Origin: Bacteroidales bacterium
GTDB taxonomy: Bacteria; Bacteroidota; Bacteroidia; Bacteroidales; VadinHA17
Length of the DNA stretch: 5,488 bases
Assembly (NCBI GenBank): GCA_020353115.1
Contig: CP070687.1
Span: 1,799,771 to 1,805,258, forward strand
Direction of reading: 5' to 3'
The translations under genes were made by a program, and so were the position numbers. The notes beneath the pieces are model-generated. The model searched no databases. It had not been told where the DNA came from and saw nothing but the letters and a program-made list of their open reading frames with translations. The stretch's first letter is position 1. Every line of letters starts with the position of its first letter. Of the stretch, positions 1-5,488 are shown in pieces.

Positions 1-141
1 AACGATCCTGAACTGGAGAAATTCATCGAAGTATCTGATGATGGAATTGCGATGTTATATGAAGGAGAAGAAGACCTTGAAAATCATATATATAAATTAA
101 CGGAGAAGGTGTTTGTAAGAGAATATACGTGGAATCATTAA
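1..141 (+). CDS. 3' end of an unidentified protein (possible glycosyltransferase C-terminus)
   Basis: An open frame enters from the left edge and ends at a TAA at 139-141, giving the last 46 residues of a soluble, acidic protein (starts NDPELEKFIEV, ends VREYTWNH). It has no membrane segment and no cysteine motif, so it is not a ferredoxin-like NuoI subunit. The pattern of PELEKFIE, then GIAMLYEGEEDLENHIYKL, then a final REYTW resembles the end of GT-B (family 4) glycosyltransferases, where a 'GI..' nucleotide-sugar-site strand, a helix and a closing 'Y-[ST]-W' helix occur. This similarity is from memory of the family and is weak. The stop lies 11 bases before the preferred start of the NuoH-like gene, so the two may be co-transcribed even if they are functionally unrelated. 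No function can be assigned safely. Confidence 0.6.
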   Translation, partial: NDPELEKFIEVSDDGIAMLYEGEEDLENHIYKLTEKVFVREYTWNH

Positions 142-152
142 ACGCTGTAAAG

Positions 153-1085
153 ATGTTTAAAGATCTGTTTTACTTCCTTGTTTACCCTGGCTTTCTGTTT
201 ATCTCAATAGTCGGAGGTGTCTTATCATGGTTTGACAGGAAGGTTACGGCTATGGTTCAGTTTCGCAAAGGTCCTCCGTTTCTTCAACCATTCTATGACT
301 TCCTGAAATTGCTGCTGGTTAAAGAGACCATCCTGCCGGAAAAAGGATCAAAGATGACATTCTTAATTGCTCCGGTGTTTGCCGTATGCGGAGCAACGGT
401 AGCCGGAGTTCTTATCCTGCTGCCCTTGCTGGATATCAGAGCAGGATTTTCCGGAGATATAATTGTTATATTTTATCTCCTGACAATTCCTTCGCTCTGT
501 TACATGATAGGAGCACTTGCATCCGGTAATCCATTGGCTTCTGTCGGAGCTTCAAGAGAAATAAAGCTTGTAATTAGTTATGAACTAACCTTTCTTCTGG
601 TGATTACTGGTATTATTTTGAAGTCTGATATGAGCATCAGTCTTACGGAGGTTATTGCGAGCCAGTCCGAATACGGAGCAATTATTGGCAGCTTACCCGG
701 GATTATTCTTTTTATTGCCGCTGTTTTTTGTTTGCAGGCAAAACTGGGTCTGGTCCCGTTTGATATGGCTGAAGCCGAAACGGAAATAAACCATGGATCT
801 TTTATTGAATATTCCGGATCGGCTTATGCCATTATAAAACTCACAAAATATATGATGCTTTTCATCCTCCCCTTATTTGTTGTAGCACTGTTTATGGGAG
901 GATTTAACTGGCAGGGCATTCATATTCTATGGTCGGTGGTAAAAGTTCTGGCAGTGGTTCTTATACTTACCCTTGTGAGGAACACAAGTCCGCGGGTAAA
1001 GGTCAAACAGGCGATGAGGTTCTTCTTTTTATGGATGAACCTTCTGGCTGTTATTGCCATTATCATGATCATTTTTGAATTATAA
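153..1085 (+). CDS. NuoH/MbhM/EchB-like membrane subunit of a group 4 [NiFe]-hydrogenase
   Basis: This is the integral membrane subunit that docks the hydrogenase module to the ion-pumping arm. From the ATG at 153 it is 310 residues, with about eight hydrophobic segments, normal for the NuoH/EchB/MbhM family. Family motifs are all present: D28-RKVTAMVQFRKGP-P42 after the first helix, GASREI at 132-137 with Glu144 in the next helix, FDMAEAETEI at 203-212 (Asp204, Glu207, Glu209, Glu211; the conserved acidic loop facing the NuoD/NuoB-like subunits), and R276-NTSPRVKVKQ near the C-terminus. In complex I these acidic residues belong to the proton path near the quinone site; in hydrogenases they are thought to link the catalytic site to the membrane arm. 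An in-frame GTG at 129 would add eight residues and overlap the upstream gene by 13 bases. ATG 153 is preferred because the family usually begins a few residues before the 'LVYPGFLF' helix, but neither start has a strong ribosome site. The next gene starts 11 bases after the stop. Confidence 0.95.
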   Translation: MFKDLFYFLVYPGFLFISIVGGVLSWFDRKVTAMVQFRKGPPFLQPFYDFLKLLLVKETILPEKGSKMTFLIAPVFAVCGATVAGVLILLPLLDIRAGFSGDIIVIFYLLTIPSLCYMIGALASGNPLASVGASREIKLVISYELTFLLVITGIILKSDMSISLTEVIASQSEYGAIIGSLPGIILFIAAVFCLQAKLGLVPFDMAEAETEINHGSFIEYSGSAYAIIKLTKYMMLFILPLFVVALFMGGFNWQGIHILWSVVKVLAVVLILTLVRNTSPRVKVKQAMRFFFLWMNLLAVIAIIMIIFEL

Positions 1086-1088
1086 GGA
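1084..1088 (+). promoter_or_regulatory. Ribosome binding site supporting a TTG start
   Basis: AAGGA overlaps the TAA stop of the NuoH-like gene and lies 8 bases before TTG 1097. It is the best-spaced Shine-Dalgarno-like site in the window and supports the TTG as the start of the small-subunit gene. A second purine run (AGGGA, 1091-1095) is too close to the start to act alone. Confidence 0.55.
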
Positions 1089-1096
1089 AAAGGGAA

Positions 1097-1507
1097 TTGG
1101 GTTTTACAGAATTCATATTTAAAAAGTCGCTTTGGTTGTTTCACTTCGGTGGGGCATCCTGTAACAACTGTGATATAGAGATACTTGATTGTCTTACTCC
1201 GCGGTATGATGTTGAACGGTTCGGGATGGTACTGGTCGGTTCTATCCGGCACGCGGATGTTCTGCTGGTTAACGGGTCGATTAACCGGAAGGATAAGACC
1301 CGGTTACTGGAATTATATGAACAGGCTCCCAAGCCCATTTTGGTAGTAGCTATTGGTGCCTGTGGCTGTACGGGAGGGATTTTTGCAGGGGGTAATACGT
1401 TTGCCGGCCCGGTTGACAAGATCATCCCTGTTGATGCATACATCCCGGGATGTCCGCCCAAACCGGAAGCAATTCTTGCCGGAATAGTGAAACTCCTCAA
1501 CAAATAA
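1097..1507 (+). CDS. NuoB/MbhJ/EchC-like [NiFe]-hydrogenase small subunit
   Basis: This 136-residue cytoplasmic-face subunit carries the [4Fe-4S] cluster next to the [NiFe] site and passes electrons between the large subunit and the ferredoxin-like subunit. The cluster ligands are visible: Cys22-NN-Cys25 in the GGASCNNCDIEI segment, Cys89 in the IGACGCTGGIF segment, and Cys119 in PGCPPKPE. TPRYDVERFG (34-43) is the usual Mbh/Ech-type sequence after the first cysteine pair. It is a short, single-cluster form, as in MbhJ and EchC, lacking the extra ferredoxin-like domain of classical hydrogenase small subunits and a Tat signal. The start is TTG: the first in-frame methionine is residue 44, beyond the first cysteine pair, and AAGGA lies 8 bases upstream. 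Extra cysteines at 32 and 91 are not expected cluster ligands. It is followed after 3 bases by the NuoC-like gene. Confidence 0.95.
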   Translation: MGFTEFIFKKSLWLFHFGGASCNNCDIEILDCLTPRYDVERFGMVLVGSIRHADVLLVNGSINRKDKTRLLELYEQAPKPILVVAIGACGCTGGIFAGGNTFAGPVDKIIPVDAYIPGCPPKPEAILAGIVKLLNK

Positions 1508-1510
1508 GGA

Positions 1511-1954
1511 ATGGAAACCTCTACACAATATATTATAAAAGACTTGCATGAGAAATTCGGGCCGGATATAGATGACGTGAAAGTAAACAGTGAACGTAGG
1601 GCAACAGTTACTATTACAGGAAAATCTCTCGTAAAGTTCTGTGAACATTTATTCAACGATTTACATTTCCGGTTTATTATTGCTTCGGCACTTGAATCCA
1701 GGCGGGGAATTGAAATCTATTATCATTTTTCGAATGACCCGACCGGACTGGTACTGAACATACATGTGATCCTTTCAAGGGAAAAACCTGAGATTGAGTC
1801 TCTGACCGGATTATTCGAAGCATCGAACTGGATAGAAAGAGAAATGCATGAAATCCTGGGGATTAATTTCCTCAATCATCCGAATCTGGAAAAACTCATA
1901 TCGGAAGGAAACTGGGCAGAGGGTGTATATCCATACCGAAAAGAAGAACTTTAG
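1511..1954 (+). CDS. NuoC/MbhK/EchD-like hydrogenase subunit
   Basis: This 147-residue soluble subunit has no cofactor motif. The family (30-kDa subunit of complex I) helps hold the large subunit against the small and membrane subunits. The family signature is clear in the second half: NWIEREMHEILGINFLNHPN at 106-125, corresponding to the W-x-ERE-x-x-[ED]-x-x-G-[IV]-x-F-x-x-HP pattern. A two-strand segment (GIEIYYHFS, then LVLNIHVIL) precedes it, and the protein ends at VYPYRKEEL shortly after, as in the stand-alone, short hydrogenase forms rather than NuoCD fusions. The ATG lies 3 bases after the previous stop. An AAGGA sequence directly abuts it, too close for an ideal Shine-Dalgarno site, which suggests translational coupling. 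No other plausible start precedes the conserved core. It is separated from the large-subunit gene by 20 bases. Confidence 0.93.
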   Translation: METSTQYIIKDLHEKFGPDIDDVKVNSERRATVTITGKSLVKFCEHLFNDLHFRFIIASALESRRGIEIYYHFSNDPTGLVLNIHVILSREKPEIESLTGLFEASNWIEREMHEILGINFLNHPNLEKLISEGNWAEGVYPYRKEEL

Positions 1955-1974
1955 AAAGCTAAGAAAGTCCAAAA

Positions 1975-3168
1975 ATGGGAAAACAAACCATCATACCTGT
2001 CGGACCCTATCATCCTCTTATGGAAGAGCCCGAACTTTTTAAATTGTATTGTGACGGCGAAATCGTAAGAGATATCAAATGGGAAACGGGATACAATCAC
2101 CGCGGTATTGAGAAGTTAAGCGAATCCAAGACATTTGATCAGGTTTTTTTCCTTGTAGAGCGTATTTGTGGAATTTGCTCTACCTCCCACCCGTTCGCAT
2201 TTGCTAACTGTATGGAGGAGATTGCAGATGTAGAGATCCCGGATCGTGCAAAGTATATTCGAACCATTATCGGCGAACTGGAAAGAATTCATAGTCACCT
2301 CCTATGGGTAGGACTTGCCGGTCACTTTCTGGGGTATAATACCGTGTTTATGTGGGCCTGGAAATACCGGGAACCCATATTGGATCTGTTCGAGTTAATC
2401 ACCGGGAACAGGAACAGCTACGCGATGTTCAAGATCGGGGGAGTACGAAGAGATATTCCGAATCACTACATCGGGCCGATCCAGGAAAAGCTAAATGAAA
2501 TAAAACCCAAGCTGGATCTTCTTGTGGGGGCTGTAATGGATGATCCGGTAATCCATTCGCGGACCAAGGGGGTTGGTGTTCTGACAAAAGAGGATATCGT
2601 AAACTACGGTGCCGTCGGACCCACAGCCAGGGCATCGGGAGTTGCCATCGATATAAGGAAAGATGATCCGTATGCCGCTTACCCTCTGGTTGACTGGAAC
2701 ATTATAACTGCCCGGGAAGGAGATGTGTTTGCAAAGGCTGAAGTCAGGCTGCTTGAGATGTATGAATCTGTATCAATTATTGAACAGTGCCTCGTTGCTC
2801 TCAAGACAGAAAAACCGGGAGATATCGATGTTAAAATCAGGAATATTCCTGAAGGAATGGGTACGGGCCATGCCGAAGCACCAAGGGGAGAAGTCTTTCA
2901 TTTTGTGGTTACAGATGGTGGAATAACACCGGCAAGACACAAAGTAAGAGCTCCAAGCTATGTGAACATTGCCACCTTTAAAAAATCATGCATCGGTCAG
3001 ACCATCTCCGATGCCACCATCTCCCTGGCTGCAGTAGATCCATGTTACTGCTGTACGGAAAGAATGGTTATGACATACGACTATAATACAGGCGAAACCC
3101 TATTGAGCGGGAAAGATATTATAAAAATGTCACAAAAGATAACTGGTGAACTGAGGAAGCAAATCTAA
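1975..3168 (+). CDS. NuoD/MbhL/EchE-like [NiFe]-hydrogenase large (catalytic) subunit
   Basis: This 397-residue subunit should hold the Ni-Fe(CN)2CO centre that makes or oxidises H2. Both ligand motifs are intact: the L1 motif R63-I-C65-G-I-C68-STS-H72 and the L2 motif D355-P-C357-Y-C-C360-TER. Mbh/Ech hallmarks are GPYHPLMEEPE near the N-terminus (10-20), GYNHRGIEKL (39-48), GELERIHSHLL, GGVRRDI, AVGPTARASG and EAPRGEVFH. Complex I NuoD lacks the nickel cysteines, so this is a hydrogenase rather than a quinone reductase. About 37 residues follow the L2 motif. They resemble the conserved MbhL tail, and whether any part is removed by a maturation protease cannot be told from sequence. Cys359 is an additional cysteine inside the L2 motif. 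ATG 1975 begins just before the GPxHP core and has only a weak purine run (AAGAAAG) upstream. The gene ends with tandem TAA codons. HypA-F-type maturation factors must be elsewhere. Confidence 0.96.
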   Translation: MGKQTIIPVGPYHPLMEEPELFKLYCDGEIVRDIKWETGYNHRGIEKLSESKTFDQVFFLVERICGICSTSHPFAFANCMEEIADVEIPDRAKYIRTIIGELERIHSHLLWVGLAGHFLGYNTVFMWAWKYREPILDLFELITGNRNSYAMFKIGGVRRDIPNHYIGPIQEKLNEIKPKLDLLVGAVMDDPVIHSRTKGVGVLTKEDIVNYGAVGPTARASGVAIDIRKDDPYAAYPLVDWNIITAREGDVFAKAEVRLLEMYESVSIIEQCLVALKTEKPGDIDVKIRNIPEGMGTGHAEAPRGEVFHFVVTDGGITPARHKVRAPSYVNIATFKKSCIGQTISDATISLAAVDPCYCCTERMVMTYDYNTGETLLSGKDIIKMSQKITGELRKQI

Positions 3169-3178
3169 TAATCTGAAA

Positions 3179-5041
3179 ATGGATGAACTTTACTATATCG
3201 TATTTTTACCGATCGTTTCCGGAATCATCCTTTTTGCTTTTCCGGAAAGGATTAGACTGGTGAAAGGTATCATAGCCTTACTCATATCTGTTATTTCACT
3301 TTTCTTTTCAATACGATTGTATTCCTTTACACCGGGCATAGTCAATCTGGATTTCTTCTCCCCTGTTTTTTCCGGGAATCCTTTGATATATAGTCTTTTA
3401 CAAGGAATGGCCAAGTTTTCGTATTTCAATATCGATGCATTAAGCAAGTTTATTACCCTTGCCATCTGTTCATTTGCCGTACTTCTGTCCATTTATTCAC
3501 TGGGATATATAACCAGGAAAACATATATCCGGAATTATTACCCCTATTTCATTATAGCACTCGGATTATCAACCGGAGCAGCATTAACGGATCATTTGCT
3601 TCTGTTCATAGGTTTCTGGGGGGCTCTGGGCCTGACATTGTATAAGCTTATTGAAGGCATAGATGAGGGGAGTTCATCGGCCGCAAAAAAGACACTGATC
3701 ATAATAGGATCATCGGATGGGATAATGATCCTTGGTATCGGAATCATTTGGAAGGTATATGGTACTTTTTCCATGTCTATGCTGGATATACCCACCTCCT
3801 ACCCTATACTGGTTGGAGCTTTCCTGGCGCTGCTGACCGGTAGTTTCACAAAAGCAGGTGCTTTTCCTTTTCATACCTGGATACCGGATTATACACAACA
3901 TGCCCCGGCATCTTCATCGGCTTATTTACCGGCCTCTCTGGATAAACTGCTTGGAATATATTTCCTTGCCAGGATATGTACGGATATGTTTATCCTGAGC
4001 CAGGGATTGATTTTACTCCTTTTAATCGTTGGAGTTATGACCATAATTTTTGCCGTAATGATGGCACTGGTTCAGCATAATTACAAAAGATTGCTTGGGT
4101 ATCATGCCGTTTCACAGGTGGGGTATATGGTTGTCGGTTTTGGACTGGGCACCCCGCTGGGAATTGCCGGCGGACTCTTTCATATGATTAATAATGCATT
4201 ATATAAATCCGGACTGTTCCTTTCGGCAGGAAATGTGGAAAGAAGAACGGGGTGTGATGATCTTGATGAATTAGGCGGACTGTCCGGCGCCATGCCGGTG
4301 ACTTTCATCTCGGCATTGATCTGCGCCCTTGCTATTTCCGGTGTGCCGCCCTTGAACGGATTCGCCTCAAAATGGCTTATATACCAGGGAATAATTGATT
4401 TTGGAAAAACACCCGGGCTTGCCAACCAGTTGTGGTTTTTGTGGCTGGGATTGGCCGTGGTAGGATCGGCACTGACCCTGGCCAGTTTTATCAAATATAT
4501 CTCCGGCATTTTTCTGGGCAGAAAGAGAGAAGAACTAAAGGAGGTCAGAGAAGTAAATATTACAATGTGGTTGCCGGTTTCGATTATTACCATCTTGTGT
4601 CTTGGATTCGGAGTTCTGGCTTCCAGAGTCATTGTCCCGAAACTGATCATGCCTGCAGCTGGTGATTTCAGCTATATCGGGATTTGGAATTCCACAGCTG
4701 TATCCCTATTGATCATCGTTTCAATTATTCTGGGGATTCTGATCTATCTGGCAGGAAATATCCGTAACTTCAGAATCAAGGACAGTTTTATCGGCGGTGA
4801 AATACTTCAGGATCAGGTATCCTTTTCGGTCGTTGAGTATTATAAAACAATCCGGGAATTCAGGCTTTTCAGGATTATCTACGACCGGGCTGAAAAGAAA
4901 TGGTTTGATTTGTATGATTTATCCAGGAGACTGACCCTGGCATTCAGTAAGTGGCTGAGTTTAGCCCATTCCGGGGTACTAACCTCGTATGCAATATGGG
5001 TATTTATCGGAATCGTGATAATGCTGATCATTCTGATCTGA
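3179..5041 (+). CDS. NuoL/MrpA-N/MrpD-like ion-translocating membrane subunit with atypical helix 5 and a long C-terminal tail
   Basis: This 620-residue polytopic protein (about 14 or more membrane segments) belongs to the Proton_antipo_M family and should form the H+ or Na+ pumping arm. Landmarks in order: FNIDALSKFITL and IYSLGYI (83-111, the NuoL-type N-terminal domain), Lys225 in FTKAGAFPFHTWIPD (helix 7), Lys256 in PASLDKLLGIY (helix 8, where NuoN and MrpD also place a lysine), KRLLGYHAVSQVGYM (303-317), HMINNALYKSGLFL (335-348), GVPPLNGFASK (388-398), and Lys439 in TLASFIKYISGIF. The usual helix-5 glutamate of the FWE motif is absent: the sequence reads GFWGALGLTLY with Gly148. The usual NH of helix 10/11 is NN (338-339). 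Residues about 527-605 form a charged, amphipathic stretch before a last hydrophobic segment, like the lateral helix of NuoL or MrpA. The gap to the large-subunit gene is 10 bases. It could be one of several such subunits in the complex. Confidence 0.92.
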   Translation: MDELYYIVFLPIVSGIILFAFPERIRLVKGIIALLISVISLFFSIRLYSFTPGIVNLDFFSPVFSGNPLIYSLLQGMAKFSYFNIDALSKFITLAICSFAVLLSIYSLGYITRKTYIRNYYPYFIIALGLSTGAALTDHLLLFIGFWGALGLTLYKLIEGIDEGSSSAAKKTLIIIGSSDGIMILGIGIIWKVYGTFSMSMLDIPTSYPILVGAFLALLTGSFTKAGAFPFHTWIPDYTQHAPASSSAYLPASLDKLLGIYFLARICTDMFILSQGLILLLLIVGVMTIIFAVMMALVQHNYKRLLGYHAVSQVGYMVVGFGLGTPLGIAGGLFHMINNALYKSGLFLSAGNVERRTGCDDLDELGGLSGAMPVTFISALICALAISGVPPLNGFASKWLIYQGIIDFGKTPGLANQLWFLWLGLAVVGSALTLASFIKYISGIFLGRKREELKEVREVNITMWLPVSIITILCLGFGVLASRVIVPKLIMPAAGDFSYIGIWNSTAVSLLIIVSIILGILIYLAGNIRNFRIKDSFIGGEILQDQVSFSVVEYYKTIREFRLFRIIYDRAEKKWFDLYDLSRRLTLAFSKWLSLAHSGVLTSYAIWVFIGIVIMLIILI

Positions 5042-5064
5042 TATTTTAAAATTAGACTAAAAGG

Positions 5065-5488
5065 ATGGAAACTATATTATCGGTTATTCTGGTATTCATG
5101 ATCCTGGGTGCGATATATGCCCTGCACGCAAGGGATCTGCTTTCCGCACTTATATCATGTGGTATTGTCGGATATGGTCTGGTAATCTGTTTCCTGTTGC
5201 TTAAAGCTCCCGACCTGGCGATCGTCCAGATTGTGGTTGAAACCATCACGGTGATCATAATGGTATCGGTTGTTCTTGCAAGTACCAGAGATGAAATTGA
5301 AGATCCGGGAGTTCCTTCCGGAAGGCCGGTATTCAGCTTAAAAATGATTGTCAATATTATTGTTCCGGCGCTGGTTATAATTGTTATGATCTATTCATTC
5401 CGCCTTGCCATTTCAGAACTGGATCCGTTCGGGGAGCATATTTTGCGAATGTCGAGAGCCTATCTGGAGGGTGCTGCGGACAAAACTG
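5065..5488 (+). CDS. MbhD+MbhE-type (MrpA C-terminal-like, NuoJ-like) membrane subunit, 5' part
   Basis: The frame is open to the right edge, giving 141 residues of an incomplete protein. Residues 1-72 make three hydrophobic helices with the DUF4040/MbhD motif KAPDLAIVQIVVETITV (47-63), close to the APDLALTQLLVETLT-type segment of MrpA. Its Glu59 is the conserved membrane acidic residue. A loop (DEIEDPGVPSGRP, 76-88) leads to another helix and then LDPFGEHILRMSRAYLEGAADKT (119-141), which matches the start of MbhE, where TGAxNVVTAI and YRGYDTLGE would follow beyond the edge. In Pyrococcus Mbh, MbhD and MbhE are separate; here they are in one frame, as in the C-terminus of MrpA. The role is expected to be part of the membrane arm, joining the antiporter-like unit to the other Mrp-like subunits. 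ATG 5065 directly follows AAAGG and lies 23 bases after the previous stop. It may extend further into an MrpB-like domain, which is not visible. Confidence 0.85.
   Translation, partial: METILSVILVFMILGAIYALHARDLLSALISCGIVGYGLVICFLLLKAPDLAIVQIVVETITVIIMVSVVLASTRDEIEDPGVPSGRPVFSLKMIVNIIVPALVIIVMIYSFRLAISELDPFGEHILRMSRAYLEGAADKT

Noticed and set aside
920..1252. 110-residue minus-strand frame across the NuoH-like/NuoB-like junction
   Set aside because: It spans two conserved sense genes and has no family-like sequence.
1141..1656. 171-residue open frame on the minus strand
   Set aside because: It lies opposite the clearly conserved NuoB-like and NuoC-like genes, and its translation is serine/proline-rich with no recognisable motif. 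It is a shadow of the coding strand.
1848..2042. 64-residue plus-strand frame bridging the NuoC-like and NuoD-like genes
   Set aside because: It is out of frame with both conserved proteins, lysine/arginine-rich, and unlike any subunit. The NuoC-like and NuoD-like ends are both well defined, so it is not evidence of a broken NuoCD fusion.
1975..3168. Assignment as complex I NuoD or an Ehr-type subunit without metal
   Set aside because: All four nickel-ligand cysteines and the R-x-C-G-x-C and D-P-C-x-x-C contexts are present.
4180..4650. 156-residue open frame on the minus strand
   Set aside because: It is antisense to the conserved second half of the ion-pump subunit, with no ribosome site or motif of its own.
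5042..5064. Possible terminator in the largest intergenic gap
   Set aside because: It holds only a short self-complementary TTTTAAAA and no GC-rich stem. The next gene follows at once and belongs to the same complex.
5052..5354. 100-residue minus-strand frame
   Set aside because: It is opposite the DUF4040 motif region, which is the better-supported reading; the composition is that expected of a complement of hydrophobic codons.

Overview
The window is a single tightly packed, plus-strand operon segment. It encodes most of the core of a membrane-bound, energy-converting [NiFe]-hydrogenase (group 4, Mbh/Ech-like, related to respiratory complex I and Mrp antiporters). The order is: 3' end of an unidentified gene (1-141), a NuoH/MbhM-like membrane anchor (153-1085), a NuoB/MbhJ-like small subunit (1097-1507), a NuoC/MbhK-like subunit (1511-1954), a NuoD/MbhL-like [NiFe] large subunit (1975-3168), a NuoL/MrpA-N/MrpD-like ion-pumping subunit (3179-5041), and the 5' part of an MbhD+MbhE-type (MrpA C-terminal-like) membrane subunit that runs off the window (5065-5488). 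Gaps between genes are 3 to 23 bases, so there is no stretch of 300 bases without a gene. I see no terminator, RNA gene, mobile element, repeat array or CRISPR.

The large subunit keeps both pairs of nickel-binding cysteines (Cys65/Cys68 and Cys357/Cys360). The small subunit keeps the four cysteines of the proximal [4Fe-4S] cluster. The complex therefore reads as a real hydrogenase rather than a complex I, sulfane reductase or ligand-less 'Ehr' relative. By analogy with Mbh and Ech, it would couple ferredoxin-linked H2 evolution (or the reverse) to H+ or Na+ translocation. The NuoI-like polyferredoxin subunit, other Mrp-type subunits and the maturation genes are not in the window and would be expected nearby.

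The most notable feature is the ion-pumping subunit. The transmembrane-helix-5 glutamate that is near universal in NuoL/M/N and MrpA/D appears to be replaced by glycine (Gly148), while the helix-7, helix-8 and helix-12 region lysines remain. The protein also carries a C-terminal tail that resembles a NuoL/MrpA lateral helix plus a final membrane anchor. It is followed at once by a separate gene equivalent to the C-terminal part of MrpA, so the pair looks like a split MrpA.

The organism is most likely an anaerobic bacterium with ferredoxin-based fermentation or syntrophy. Moderate base composition (judged by eye, not counted), weak or oddly spaced Shine-Dalgarno sites and A-rich sequence before several starts would fit the Bacteroidota or a neighbouring phylum. 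That placement is a weak inference.
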